In this document: one piece after another, positions 25,253 to 34,444 of the stretch | Position numbering within the stretch: the first letter of the stretch is position 1 | Layout of the letters: every line of letters starts with the position of its first letter | Assembly: GCA_025454815.1 (NCBI GenBank) | Contig: JALONR010000009.1 | Coordinates: 1 to 59,824, forward strand | Reading direction: 5' to 3' | Length of the DNA: 59,824 nucleotides | From: Bacteroidales bacterium | GTDB lineage: Bacteria > Bacteroidota > Bacteroidia > Bacteroidales > VadinHA17 | Notes under the pieces: model-generated | The model's input: only the letters and a program-made list of their open reading frames with translations | The model's database searches: none | What the model was told of the DNA's origin: nothing | Translations under genes and position numbers: made by a program

Positions 25253-26326
25253 CTACTTGAAATAATATCCCAACTTCAATCTGGTATCAAAAGTATTGGT
25301 TGTGAGTATTAAATTCAACCTCTTCGTTTTTACGCCACACCCTATTGTAGCCGGGTATCCTGTTCCACCCGTGATACCATGGACCGAAGATTCACGGGTT
25401 TCCTTGTTAAGGTCAAAATAGTGCAGAAAATTAACGCCAGCAAGGATATAGGTTGTAATTTTCTGCCCCCCGAACTCATAATTTATTAGTATAGGGACAG
25501 ATACTTTCTGATAACTCCACCGGTTATTCAGCGTATCCCTGACAGTTAACCCATATCCCAGTTCCAGTCCGTAACTGAGGAAGAGTGCTCTTGATGTCTC
25601 CGGGAGTTTCACCTCCTGGTAAAAACCTAATCCAAAGCTGGTGCCTTTCGCCGGATATTCCCTGTCCAGCCCTGCACCGGCAATGATCCCTGTTCTGAAT
25701 TCGATTCTGTTTTTTGCCATGTAGGTACTGGAAGGTATTTCGGAAGGAAGACACTTGTTAACCTTCTCGATGAAAGAGGCCAGCTCCTTGTCACTATATT
25801 TAATCGCACCAACCGAACCCAACAGTCCCGGGCAGATATTCACCAGTTCGTTCTTGAGAGTCGCAATGTATTCGTAATTATAAACATTGTACAGCTTGCC
25901 ATCTATGGTCTTAGCCGTTTTGGTATTGTCAAGTTTTGCGAAATAGTCACCTCTCTGGTAATAGAAACTGAGTGCAGGCTCTTCAAAATCCCTTAAAAGG
26001 TACAAACTTGCCTCACCCTTTACCAGGCACCTTAGAAAGACCTTTACTCTCTCTCCATTCATCATGATGGTTTTGGATTCAAAGTACCTGTTATCTTCCC
26101 CGATGTAAAAAGCCTGTATTTCTTCGGGTGAGTACCTGGTCATATTTCCCTTTTCATCATAGAAGGAGATTGAAGTACGGTATTCGATATCAGATAATGT
26201 TTCTGCTTTCCCGAATACGGTGTCCTTTGTGATTTTAATTATAAAGTCCTTTCTGTTTTCTGCGCCATAACCGCTGAGAAATAAGAGCTGCAATAGGCAA
26301 CATGTTAAGATTAGTCTCCCTTTCAT
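25253..26326 (-). CDS. Exported outer-membrane beta-barrel protein, hypothetical
   Basis: A 357-aa protein with a signal peptide (LLQLLFLSGYGA). The N-terminal half is a soluble beta-rich domain (DFIIKITKDTVFGKAETLSDIEY, KVFLRCLVKGEASLYLL). The C-terminal ~150 residues show strand-type alternation (FRTGIIAGAGLDREY, LFLSYGLELGYGLTV, ILAGVNFLHYF) and end in an aromatic, LKLGYYFK, as outer-membrane barrels do. The family is common in Bacteroidota but unnamed to me. Role unknown. It stands alone. Confidence 0.75.
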   Translation of the reverse strand: MKGRLILTCCLLQLLFLSGYGAENRKDFIIKITKDTVFGKAETLSDIEYRTSISFYDEKGNMTRYSPEEIQAFYIGEDNRYFESKTIMMNGERVKVFLRCLVKGEASLYLLRDFEEPALSFYYQRGDYFAKLDNTKTAKTIDGKLYNVYNYEYIATLKNELVNICPGLLGSVGAIKYSDKELASFIEKVNKCLPSEIPSSTYMAKNRIEFRTGIIAGAGLDREYPAKGTSFGLGFYQEVKLPETSRALFLSYGLELGYGLTVRDTLNNRWSYQKVSVPILINYEFGGQKITTYILAGVNFLHYFDLNKETRESSVHGITGGTGYPATIGCGVKTKRLNLILTTNTFDTRLKLGYYFK

Positions 26327-26543
26327 AATTTAGAATATTAAAACTTTAAACGTGGTTCAGTTACATTGACTCTTTTCTCTGGCAAAAAGAATTTACCATT
26401 CAAATCATTAACAGTAATTTTCCTTTCAATTGTACAGTAAATCTATTACGAATATAATAAAATTACAATCAGATTTGTCTTATCCCCCTGAACAACTGGA
26501 CATAATTTGAAAAGCAAATTAGGTCTTATAAAATCAGGTAACC

Positions 26544-27124
26544 ATGACATTAACACGAAGAAAACTTACACCTGGAGATCGGTTTCAGGAATGAAAGGGC
26601 GAAGGACACGCTCCGACAATTGGAAAGTAACATTTGGCGCCTTCTCTGTATGCCCGTTTGAAACATAAATATCTCAATGAAGGCATTTACGGTTTAAAGG
26701 ATAAGCATAATAAGACAGATCCTGCACCACGGGTATTGGAGCTTGAGAACGAGCGTTTGCGGCGTATCATTGCCAAACAAGCCCCGGAGATCGAGGGAAA
26801 AACAGAGCTTTTAAAAAAACTCCTGTCGGGTCGAAGAAAAGATGAGTGTTATAAATCAGTATCAGAATCATACGACTAAGAATGAGCTGTTTAAATGGGC
26901 AGGCTTCCCCAGGAGCAAATATTACTACAAGCCTTCGACTAATCCCAGGGGTATTGCCCCAGGCACATCAACAACCAGAAGAGATGGAACGATAGTCTGC
27001 AATTAGGCAGTTGTTGTAGAGATTATGTCTTGACTAATTCTGCTTTATTCATGGATTACAAAGCTTTATCAATGCAGATGTGTATTCTCCCGTGTATTCA
27101 AATAAAAAAGCAGCTATGAGAAAA
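26544..27124 (+). mobile_element. Decayed IS3-family insertion sequence
   Basis: Remains of a two-frame IS3-type transposase. An OrfA start (MTLTRRKLTPGDRFQE) is stopped after 16 codons. The middle frame (about 26634-26879) gives LKHKYLNEGIYGLKDK and ELENERLRRIIAKQAPEIEGK, the end of the HTH region and the coiled coil. OrfB begins at 26842, overlapping OrfA as in IS3 elements, and reads FPRSKYYYKP and RRDGTIVCN before a stop at 27004-27006. Weak OrfB-like coding seems to go on in broken frames to about 27124. The catalytic DDE region is missing, so it cannot move. It lies directly beside tRNA-Ala. Confidence 0.7.
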
Positions 27125-27150
27125 TAATCATAACTGCCTTATTATATGCG

Positions 27151-27224
27151 TGGAGATAAGGGGAATCGAACCCCTGACCTTGTGACTGCCAGTCACACGC
27201 TCTAGCCAACTGAGCTATATCCCC
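27151..27224 (-). tRNA. tRNA-Ala (anticodon GGC)
   Basis: A 74-nt cloverleaf: acceptor GGGGATA/TATCTCC, D-arm GCTC...GAGC, anticodon stem TGTGA/TCACA around the loop CTGGCAG (anticodon GGC, reading GCC/GCU) and T-arm with GGTTCGATTCC. The CCA end is not encoded. A -7-like box TATATTTG lies upstream on the minus strand at 27306-27313. Confidence 0.95.
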
Positions 27225-27368
27225 ATTGCGTATAGAACGGCAGGCCATAAATTCTGGCCCGGGGCCCCGGTGCCGGATCATTACCTCCAATCGCACGGAG
27301 CGGTGCAAATATAGAAATTTTTTCCAAATCACCTTATTCACCCCGGTAGGAGATGCCAAACAATTTTG

Positions 27369-27376
27369 TAACTTTG
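27369..27376 (+). promoter_or_regulatory. -7 promoter box of the tonB gene
   Basis: TAACTTTG is a full match to the Bacteroidota -7 consensus, 22 nt before the tonB ATG. A matching -33 box at 19-20 nt is not evident. Confidence 0.45.
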
Positions 27377-27398
27377 AGGTGCCTATAATAGCAATACG

Positions 27399-28085
27399 AT
27401 GGAACTGAAGAAAAATGAAAAGGCAAACCTGGAGAAAAAGAAGACAATGTTCCTGCAGGTGGGCCTTATTATTGCCCTGATAGTCTGCCTCGCCGCAATG
27501 GAATGGACCAGCGGACAGAAGAAAGACTCTGTCTTTGCCGGCATGACTGAAGAAGCAATAGAAGAGGAACAGATCCCCGTCACTGAGGAGACACCCCCTG
27601 AAGAACTGCCTCCGCCAGAGGTAACTGTCACAGACCTCTTCGAGATCGTCGAAGATGATGTGGTGATAGAAAATGAGGTCCGGTTTGAGGATGATGAGAC
27701 ATCCGAGGATAAGGTGGTGGAAATTTATGCCCCGGTACTACAGGCTGAAGAAGAAGCAGTGGAAGAGGAGATCTTCGTCATTGTTGAGGATATGCCCAAG
27801 TTCAGGGGTGGTGACATCAACAAGTTCCGTGAGTGGGTACAGAAAAGAGTACGTTACCCGGAACTGGCTGCTGAAAATGGAATCCAGGGAAGAGTGTTCA
27901 TCACCTTCGTGGTGGAACCCAACGGAACAGTCAGCAACGTCAGCATCTCCCGCAGCGTTGACGCCCTGCTTGACGAGGCAGCCAAGGAGGCAGTGTCAGC
28001 ATCACCCAAATGGGAACCCGGAATGCAGCGCGGACGCCCGGTAAGGGTTAGATATTCGATACCGATTATCTTCCAGCTGCAATAA
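27399..28085 (+). CDS. tonB: Energy transducer TonB
   Basis: A 228-aa inner-membrane protein that passes the proton-motive force to outer-membrane receptors such as the SusC homologue in this window. Cytoplasmic residues 1-18 are followed by one helix (about 19-36). A Pro/Glu-rich periplasmic linker (TPPEELPPPEVTV and an acidic stretch) leads to the C-terminal TonB domain from about residue 125: FRGGDINKFREWVQKRVRYPELAAENGIQG, VDALLDEAAKEAV, then RYSIPIIFQL. The linker is strongly acidic where many TonB linkers are basic, as often seen in Bacteroidota. It is closed by a terminator. No ExbB/ExbD genes are adjacent. Confidence 0.93.
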   Translation: MELKKNEKANLEKKKTMFLQVGLIIALIVCLAAMEWTSGQKKDSVFAGMTEEAIEEEQIPVTEETPPEELPPPEVTVTDLFEIVEDDVVIENEVRFEDDETSEDKVVEIYAPVLQAEEEAVEEEIFVIVEDMPKFRGGDINKFREWVQKRVRYPELAAENGIQGRVFITFVVEPNGTVSNVSISRSVDALLDEAAKEAVSASPKWEPGMQRGRPVRVRYSIPIIFQLQ

Positions 28086-28110
28086 TCAGAAACTTACATC
28101 GTTTAATACA

Positions 28111-28142
28111 AACCCCGCCTTCAAAAGAACAGCGGGGTTTTT
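28111..28142 (+). terminator. Intrinsic terminator after tonB
   Basis: An 8-bp stem AACCCCGC/GCGGGGTT ending in a run of T, 26 nt after the tonB stop and 14 nt before the next gene. Confidence 0.85.
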
Positions 28143-28155
28143 CAAATCTGGAACT

Positions 28156-29328
28156 ATGAAACGGACCTTCGGAATCTTATTTATTGCAGCACTGCTCATG
28201 TCAGGCTGCGGATCGTCAAAAAAACAGCTTGAGATCGGCAACTACGATGCCGCCATCAACAAGGCTGTGGCTGAACTCAGGAAAAAGCCCGACAGCGCAA
28301 AGGACATTGAAACCCTGGAACGGGCAATGAATATTGCCCTCGAACAGGACAATGAAAGAATCCGTTATCTGAAGCTCGAAGGGTTGACCAACGCCTGGGA
28401 TGAGATTTACCTTATCTACAGGAAGATGAATGACCGCCAGGCAGCAGTGCGCACCGTCACCCCCATCAGGTACGAGGGGAGAACCATTGAATGGCCATAT
28501 GTCGATTACATGCAGGAGATGGTAGTAGCCAAAAAGAACGCTGCCGATTTCTACTATGCCCACGGCCAGGAACTGATGAAAAACAACACCAAGGAGTCAT
28601 ACCGCCAGGCATTCGCCGAATTTGCACGTGCAAGGGAGTATGCGGGTGATTACCCGGATATTGACCGGATGATGCAGGATTCACGTTACCTGGGGATCAG
28701 CCGTGCCTATGTTACCGTGAAGAACTTCTCGGTAATCAAGTTCCCTGATGAATTTGTACAGGATCTCCTGGCACTTGATCTCCCGAGGCTTAACAGTGAA
28801 TGGGTGGAGTATTACACTGCGATGCCTGATAATGATACCCAGATCGATTACCTTATCAATGTCAACCTTCGGAACGTGGCAGTCAGTCCTGACAGGCAGT
28901 TTCAGCGTGACACGCTGGCCAAGGCCAGAGTTGAGGACGGCTTCCGCTATGTCCTGGATGCGCGTGGCAACGTGATGAAGGATTCACTGGGCAATGACAT
29001 CAAGGAAAAGAAATTCAAGGAGATCCAGTGCGCCCTGATACAGACCGTCCAGGTGAAGGAGTGTGTCATACAGGGTGACGTGGAGATGATCGCACTCTAT
29101 CCGGAAAGGACAATCAAGAAGGAGCCGATCGGCGCCAGGTCTGATTTTGAACATATCTCCGCCAGGGCAATCGGTGACACCGAGGCCCTTACTGCTGAAC
29201 AAAAGAGGATGATTCAGTCGAAACCGGTTGAATTCCCTATGGACATAGAAATGGTCATTATGTGTTCCGAGAACCTGAAGAATGCCATCAGGGGCTTCAT
29301 GGAGGCCAACAGAAGGTTTATTAATTAG
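28156..29328 (+). CDS. Helical-repeat lipoprotein
   Basis: A 390-aa lipoprotein. The signal ends in the lipobox LLMSGC followed by GSSKK. The N-terminal 150 residues form TPR-like helices (IGNYDAAINKAVAELRKKPDSAKD, ALEQDNERIRYLKLEG, ADFYYAHGQELMKNNTKESYRQA). The C-terminal part is a mixed domain (VKNFSVIKFPDEFVQDLLALDL, VNLRNVAVSPDRQF). Long lipoproteins of this type are common in Bacteroidota and their role is unknown. It is a single gene between two terminators, and the end of the reading frame (ENLKNAIRGFMEANRRFIN) is well defined. Confidence 0.85.
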   Translation: MKRTFGILFIAALLMSGCGSSKKQLEIGNYDAAINKAVAELRKKPDSAKDIETLERAMNIALEQDNERIRYLKLEGLTNAWDEIYLIYRKMNDRQAAVRTVTPIRYEGRTIEWPYVDYMQEMVVAKKNAADFYYAHGQELMKNNTKESYRQAFAEFARAREYAGDYPDIDRMMQDSRYLGISRAYVTVKNFSVIKFPDEFVQDLLALDLPRLNSEWVEYYTAMPDNDTQIDYLINVNLRNVAVSPDRQFQRDTLAKARVEDGFRYVLDARGNVMKDSLGNDIKEKKFKEIQCALIQTVQVKECVIQGDVEMIALYPERTIKKEPIGARSDFEHISARAIGDTEALTAEQKRMIQSKPVEFPMDIEMVIMCSENLKNAIRGFMEANRRFIN

Positions 29329-29344
29329 ATTGTATTAATTTTGA

Positions 29345-29378
29345 CGCCCCGGCCCTGAAAGACCGGGGCGGTTTTTTT
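29345..29378 (+). terminator. Intrinsic terminator after the lipoprotein gene
   Basis: An 8-bp all-GC stem CGCCCCGG/CCGGGGCG with a 10-nt loop, followed by seven T residues. Confidence 0.9.
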
Positions 29379-29487
29379 ATCCGTCACCCATGTGAGGTTA
29401 AAGACCGTCCAGGATACTTAAGGGCAGCTTTGCCCTTCCTGCCGGGAACAACGTGAAGGGCAGCTGAACAAGACGAACGGATTAACC

Positions 29488-30684
29488 TTGGTGACAACAG
29501 AACGAGCGGTATTGATAGGGGTAATCACCCCGGAGATAAGTGAGGCTAAAGCCCGCGAGTACCTCGATGAACTGGCTTTCCTTGCCAAAACTGCAGGGGC
29601 AGAGCCGGTAAGACTGTTCCTGCAGCGTGTTGAGCATCCCAACCCGAGAACTTTTGTCAACAAGGGCAAAACGGAAGAGATAGCTGCCTTTGTGGCTGAC
29701 AATGAAATTACACTTGCCATTTTTGATGATGAGCTCACTCCCAGCCAGATGCGAAATATTGAAAAGGAGCTCAACTGCCGGATAATTGACCGCACCAATC
29801 TCATCCTCGACATATTTGCCGGTCGTGCCCGTACGTCGCATGCCCGCACCCAGGTAGAGCTGGCCCAGTACCAGTATCTGCTGCCCAGACTGACCGGTAT
29901 GTGGACTCACCTTGAAAGGCAGCGGGGAGGTATCGGGCTGCGAGGCCCAGGTGAGACGGAGATAGAGACTGACCGCCGTATAATCCGTGACAAGATCACA
30001 CGCCTGAAGGAACAGCTGAAGAAGATTGACACACAGATGAGTACCCGGCGAAAGGGAAGGGAGAAGATGGTCAGGGTTGCGCTGGTAGGATATACCAACG
30101 TCGGCAAATCGACACTGATGAACCAGGTAAGCAAGTCAGATGTCTTTGCCGAGGACAAGCTCTTCGCCACACTTGATACCACCGTCAGGAAAGTGGTACT
30201 TGGCAATCTTCCTTTTCTGCTTTCAGACACCGTCGGGTTTATCCGGAAACTGCCTCATGACCTGGTAGAGTCGTTCAAGTCAACCCTTGATGAGGTGAGG
30301 GAGGCTGATCTGCTGCTCCATGTGATTGACATATCTCATCCCGGGTTTGAGGAGCAGGTGGAGGTGGTTAATACCACACTGAAGGAGATGGGGGCGCTTA
30401 ACAAACCGACGATACTTGTTTTCAACAAGACGGATCTCTTTTCATTCACCCGGAAGGACGAAGATGATCTTACCCCCGTGAAACGTGAGAACCTTTCGCT
30501 GGATGACCTTCGCAGGACCTGGATGGCAACTGACGGAGACCGTCGTACCGTCTTCATCTCGGCAAAGAAACGGGATAACCTGGATGAGCTGAGAAGGTTG
30601 CTCTACGATGAAGTAAGGAAGATCCACGTAACGCGGTATCCATACAATGATTTTCTTTTTGAGAGCGCCGGCCCAGCAGTCTGA
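29488..30684 (+). CDS. hflX: GTPase HflX
   Basis: A 398-aa ribosome-associated GTPase that splits stalled 70S ribosomes. The N-terminal HflX domain (NKGKTEEIAAFV, DDELTPSQMRNIEKEL, IIDRTNLILDIFAGRARTSH) is followed by a coiled region with GGIGLRGPGETEIETDRR. The G domain has G1 GYTNVGKST near residue 205, G3 DTVGF, and G4 NKTDL. The reading frame has no ATG at its start. It begins TTG at 29488 or GTG at 29491, and no ribosome site decides between them. The C-terminus ends inside an unusual tandem repeat. The gene is convergent with asd. Confidence 0.95.
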   Translation: MVTTERAVLIGVITPEISEAKAREYLDELAFLAKTAGAEPVRLFLQRVEHPNPRTFVNKGKTEEIAAFVADNEITLAIFDDELTPSQMRNIEKELNCRIIDRTNLILDIFAGRARTSHARTQVELAQYQYLLPRLTGMWTHLERQRGGIGLRGPGETEIETDRRIIRDKITRLKEQLKKIDTQMSTRRKGREKMVRVALVGYTNVGKSTLMNQVSKSDVFAEDKLFATLDTTVRKVVLGNLPFLLSDTVGFIRKLPHDLVESFKSTLDEVREADLLLHVIDISHPGFEEQVEVVNTTLKEMGALNKPTILVFNKTDLFSFTRKDEDDLTPVKRENLSLDDLRRTWMATDGDRRTVFISAKKRDNLDELRRLLYDEVRKIHVTRYPYNDFLFESAGPAV

Positions 30685-30763
30685 TCAGCCCCTGGTGTCT
30701 GATCAATTGCTACAGTCTGATTGATCCATCTGGTCTGATCAGTCCGTCCTTTAGTCTGATCAG
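30679..30763. repeat. 18-bp tandem repeat at the 3' end of hflX
   Basis: GTCTGAT occurs at 30679, 30697, 30715, 30733 and 30754, with spacings 18, 18, 18 and 21. The unit approximates GTCTGATCAGTCC plus 5 variable bases. The first copy contains the last sense codon and TGA stop of hflX. Because the spacings are multiples of three, every copy repeats the GTC TGA in frame, giving serial stops between the convergent hflX and asd genes. Confidence 0.75.
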
Positions 30764-30772
30764 CCCGTAATG

Positions 30773-31765
30773 CTATCTGAGCAACCCTGATGAGATCATG
30801 TACTCCGCAATCTGCACTGCATTGGTGGCAGCTCCTTTTCGGATATTGTCAGCCACAACCCACATGTTGAGGGTTTTCTCCTGGGAGAAGTCGCGTCTGA
30901 GCCTCCCCACGAAGACCTCATCACGGTCATGGGCAATGATGGGCATCGGGTATTTTCTTTCAGACGGATTGTCACAGAGGATGACACCCGGGGTGCCGGC
31001 AAGGATTGACCTCACCCGCTCCAGGTCAAACTCCCGCTCAAACTCAATATTTACAGCCTCGGAGTGGCCTCCCTTGACAGGGACCCTGACGGCTGTGGCC
31101 GTAATCCGTATATCTTCGTTGCCCAGTATCTTGCGCGTCTCATTCACCAGCTTCATCTCCTCCTTTGTATATCCGTTGTCAAGGAAAATGTCGCACTGAG
31201 GAAGGCAGTTCAGGTCAATGGGATATGGGTAAGCCATTTCCCCGCTTATGCCACGCCGTTCGTTATCAAGCTGTGTCACCGCCTTTACGCCGGTTCCTGT
31301 GACAGCCTGATAGGTAGAGACCACAAGCCGTTTTATACCATACTCCCTGTGCAGCGGGGCAATGGCCATCAGCATCTGTATCGTGGAGCAGTTCGGGTTG
31401 GCAATGATACGGGTACCCGCCGTGATGGTCGCGGCATTTATCTCCGGCACCACGAGCGGGATCTCCTTTTCCATTCTCCAGGCGGAGGAGTTGTCAATCA
31501 CCACAGTTCCGTTCTCGGCGAAAACGGGAGCCCACTCCTTTGATACCGAAGCACCTGCGGAAAAGAGAGCTACATCGGGAACAGCCTCAACAGCCTCCAT
31601 CACGCTTACAATCCTCACAGGTTTGCCCCTGAATATCACTTCCCTTCCCTCGGAGCGCTCCGAGGCAGCCGGAAAAAGCCTGTCGACCGGAAACTGTCTC
31701 TCCTCAAGAACCTTAAGCATCATCCGGCCAACCATCCCCGTGGCTCCTACCACTGCTACTTTCAT
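30773..31765 (-). CDS. asd: Aspartate-semialdehyde dehydrogenase
   Basis: A 330-aa cytoplasmic enzyme that reduces aspartyl-phosphate to aspartate semialdehyde for lysine/diaminopimelate, threonine and methionine synthesis. The NADP-binding motif VVGATGMVGRMML starts at residue 4. The catalytic cysteine is in IIANPNCSTIQ (about residues 127-137). The substrate-binding region has VRVPVKGGHSEAVN with the conserved His. The C-terminus ends RKGAATNAVQIAEYM, typical of the family. Full length. A -7-like box TAAATTTG lies on the minus strand at 31818-31825, beside the divergent lamin-tail gene. Confidence 0.96.
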   Translation of the reverse strand: MKVAVVGATGMVGRMMLKVLEERQFPVDRLFPAASERSEGREVIFRGKPVRIVSVMEAVEAVPDVALFSAGASVSKEWAPVFAENGTVVIDNSSAWRMEKEIPLVVPEINAATITAGTRIIANPNCSTIQMLMAIAPLHREYGIKRLVVSTYQAVTGTGVKAVTQLDNERRGISGEMAYPYPIDLNCLPQCDIFLDNGYTKEEMKLVNETRKILGNEDIRITATAVRVPVKGGHSEAVNIEFEREFDLERVRSILAGTPGVILCDNPSERKYPMPIIAHDRDEVFVGRLRRDFSQEKTLNMWVVADNIRKGAATNAVQIAEYMISSGLLR

Positions 31766-31846
31766 TTTATTATTGTTTAAAAAAATTATACGAACTTTAT
31801 TAAGAGAAAAAGTGCGACAAATTTAATCCTTTTTTAGTCCCGCTGC

Positions 31847-33547
31847 ATGAAAAAGATTATGATGTTGCCGCTATTGCCATTGTATCTGTCTGTTACGGCA
31901 CAGACGGGAGCGGATTCAGTTGTCATTCCCTCCATCGGAGACCTTGTCATCACCGAGATAATGGCTGATCCCACCCCTTCACGGGGGCTTCCCGAGAGGG
32001 AGTACCTCGAGATTACGAACCGCAGCCAGGATATTCTGGGCATCGCGGGTATCCTGCTTATTGCAGGAAGTGACACAGCATTCCTCGGTGATGGTATGCT
32101 GGCACCCGGTGAGAGGATGATTCTCTGCTCCACAGGCAGCAGGAGCGATCTTCTTCAATATGGCATGGTCATGGCTGTGAAATCATTTCCATCGCTGAAT
32201 GATGCCGGTGAGCAGATCGCTCTGCGGAACCCTGACGGCTCGCTTGTTCATGCTGTCTGTTATGGTCCGGAGTTCCTGGGTGATGGTCCCCGCTCCGGAG
32301 GAGGATGGTCTGCCGAGCTGGCTGACCTCAGCAATCCGTTCAATGAGCCATATGCCTGGAGTCCGTCAGAGGACCCGTCGGGAGGTACTCCGGGAAGGGT
32401 CAATTCCAGGGAGGAGAATATACCAGACACCAGGCCTCCAAAGGTAATTGCCGTATGGCCGGCATCATCAGATACAGTTGCAGTTCTCTTTGACGAGACT
32501 GTCATCTGTGCCGGGGCGGGGCCATGGGAAGCAGGCAACAGGCAGACGCTCCCGGCAGTATCAGGAGACCATACTGACCGCACGGCGCTTGTGCCACTGG
32601 CAGGTGTGATGGACCCCGGCGCAATAATCACCCTTGTCATTCCTGCCCGGATAACTGATTTTGCCGGTAATGCTCCTTCAGACAATCAACTGAGAACAGG
32701 TCTCTCCGCTGAGCCGATGCCGGGAGACATACTTTTTAACGAACTGATGCCTGATCCTCCCGGGGGGGTGAGTGAATACCTGGAGCTTTACAATAACTCT
32801 GACGCTGTTTTTGATCTCTCCTGTCTTTATCTTTCAGGAGGGAGCAATTCACAGGCAACCTCATTCACCGGAATCCACCGGCAGCTTCTACCGGCAGATT
32901 ACGTTGCCCTGACCACCGGCAGTGAGGAGATCAGGGAACATTTCCCATGTTCTGATGAAGCGTCAGTTTTCCGGGCTGACCGGCTTCCATCCATGCCTGA
33001 CGACGGAGGTTCGCTGATACTTTATGACAGGAACCTGAACGTAATTGACCGTGTTGACTACAATTCCGGCATGCATATGATCTTTCTTTCCGGCACTGAT
33101 GGAGTGGCCCTGGAGAAGGTTTCCCCGGTCTCTGCATCGGATGTGGCATCCAACTGGCACTCGGCTGTAGCCGCTTGCAACTGGGGGACGCCGGGGGCCC
33201 CCAACTCAATCATGATTGAGGATACCGGGGAAAATGAAGGGCTGTCACTATCATCTGGAAGGATCTCCCCGGACGGTGACGGATTTGAAGATATTATCTC
33301 TGTAGGAGTTTTCCCTGGAGGGGAGGACAACATAATTACTTTGACAATTTTCAATGACCGCGGGTACCCTGTCAGGCGCCTGGCCGAAAGGATTTCCGCC
33401 GGACCCAGCACACACTTTGCCTGGGACGGCCTTTCAGACAGCGGTGCACGGCTCCCATCAGGACTATACCTGATTTTGGCTGAGTCATACAATCCATCCG
33501 GTTCGTCAGGACGATGGAAAAAGGTATGTGCATTGCTCTATCGGTAG
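31847..33547 (+). CDS. Secreted lamin-tail-domain protein with C-terminal sorting-type domain
   Basis: A 566-aa protein with a signal peptide (LLPLYLSVTAQ). Two lamin-tail (LTD) domains follow: VITEIMADPTPSRGLPEREYLEI at about 34-56, and a second starting near residue 298, ILFNELMPDPPGGVSEYLEL. An Ig-like segment lies between them (PPKVIAVWPASSDTVAVLF). The last ~85 residues (SPDGDGFEDIISV, IFNDRGYPVRRL, WDGLSDSGARLPSGLYLIL) resemble the FlgD/CHU_C-like C-terminal region of T9SS cargo. It is likely exported to the surface. LTD domains occur in secreted nucleases and adhesins; no nuclease motif is seen here. Role unknown. Confidence 0.85.
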   Translation: MKKIMMLPLLPLYLSVTAQTGADSVVIPSIGDLVITEIMADPTPSRGLPEREYLEITNRSQDILGIAGILLIAGSDTAFLGDGMLAPGERMILCSTGSRSDLLQYGMVMAVKSFPSLNDAGEQIALRNPDGSLVHAVCYGPEFLGDGPRSGGGWSAELADLSNPFNEPYAWSPSEDPSGGTPGRVNSREENIPDTRPPKVIAVWPASSDTVAVLFDETVICAGAGPWEAGNRQTLPAVSGDHTDRTALVPLAGVMDPGAIITLVIPARITDFAGNAPSDNQLRTGLSAEPMPGDILFNELMPDPPGGVSEYLELYNNSDAVFDLSCLYLSGGSNSQATSFTGIHRQLLPADYVALTTGSEEIREHFPCSDEASVFRADRLPSMPDDGGSLILYDRNLNVIDRVDYNSGMHMIFLSGTDGVALEKVSPVSASDVASNWHSAVAACNWGTPGAPNSIMIEDTGENEGLSLSSGRISPDGDGFEDIISVGVFPGGEDNIITLTIFNDRGYPVRRLAERISAGPSTHFAWDGLSDSGARLPSGLYLILAESYNPSGSSGRWKKVCALLYR

Positions 33548-33571
33548 AATGCCACCCTGCTGAAAACAGGA

Positions 33572-33596
33572 ATGCCCGGAGTGGCTACCCGGGCAT
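33572..33596. terminator. Hairpin between the lamin-tail and punA genes
   Basis: An 8-bp stem ATGCCCGG/CCGGGCAT lies between two convergent genes. It has no good T-run on either side, so it is a weak or factor-aided terminator at best. Confidence 0.45.
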
Positions 33597-33634
33597 ATCC
33601 TTAAATACTGATGGTCAGAAGGTCACGGCTTCTG

Positions 33635-34444
33635 TCACATTTCTGCGATGAGCTCCTTCATGATCCGCGTCATCTTCTCTTCGCTGTGCTCCGCAGCTGC
33701 CTGAACCGACTCGTGAGTGGTATATTCAATTTTCCCTTCAACACCCAGGTCGGTGATGATGCTGACTGCAAAAACAGGGATGTTTATATGCCGTGCCGTT
33801 ATCACCTCGGGTACGGTTGACATACCCACGGCATCAGCACCTATGATCCGGAAGAACCTGTATTCTGCCGGGGTCTCAAAGGTGGGTCCCGTGGTTGAAA
33901 GATAAACACCTCGGGTGACCGGTATCCCGAGTCCGGCAGCAATGTTTTTTGCCTTTTCTATCAGCTTCCTGTCATAGGGTACGCTCATGTCTGGGAAACG
34001 CGGACCGATACGGTCATCATTCGGGCCTATCAGCGGATTGTCAACCAGGCAGATATGGTCTTCAATGATCATTATGTCACCTATCCTGAATTCAGGATTG
34101 ACACCTCCTGCCGCGTTGGAGAGAAACAGTGCCCTGATCCCCAGTTCCTTCATTACCCTTATGGGAAAGGTGACCTGTTCTGATCCGTATCCTTCGTAGT
34201 AATGGAACCGGCCCTTCATGGCAACTACCTTTCTTCCGCCGAAATCGCCGTAAATAAGCTTACCTGCGTGCCCCTGAACGGTTGAGAGGGGGAACTCAGG
34301 AATATCCTTATAGGGAATTTCAACCTGGATATCTATCTCAGTTGTCAGACCGCCCAGCCCGGTTCCAAGTACAATACCTGCTTCAGGATCTATAATGCCT
34401 TTTGAGTTCAGAAATTCAGCGGTCTTGATGATCTTTTCCAGCAT
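33635..34444 (-). CDS. punA: Purine-nucleoside phosphorylase (trimeric class)
   Basis: A 269-aa enzyme of purine salvage that phosphorolyses inosine, guanosine or their deoxy forms to base and (deoxy)ribose-1-phosphate. Family blocks are clear: VLGTGLGGL near the start, the phosphate site FPLSTVQGHAGKLIYG and MKGRFHYYEGY, LSNAAGGVNPEF, GVYLSTTGPTFETPAEYRF, and the purine-site region GADAVGMSTVPEVI. The length is usual for class II PNP. Its start overlaps the end of lpxK by 29 nt; it is the last gene of the sppA-lpxK-punA operon. Confidence 0.95.
   Translation of the reverse strand: MLEKIIKTAEFLNSKGIIDPEAGIVLGTGLGGLTTEIDIQVEIPYKDIPEFPLSTVQGHAGKLIYGDFGGRKVVAMKGRFHYYEGYGSEQVTFPIRVMKELGIRALFLSNAAGGVNPEFRIGDIMIIEDHICLVDNPLIGPNDDRIGPRFPDMSVPYDRKLIEKAKNIAAGLGIPVTRGVYLSTTGPTFETPAEYRFFRIIGADAVGMSTVPEVITARHINIPVFAVSIITDLGVEGKIEYTTHESVQAAAEHSEEKMTRIMKELIAEM

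Noticed and set aside
30679..30763. The hflX-end repeats as a CRISPR array.
   Set aside because: The unit is only 18 bp with imperfect copies and no spacers of regular length, and no cas genes are present.
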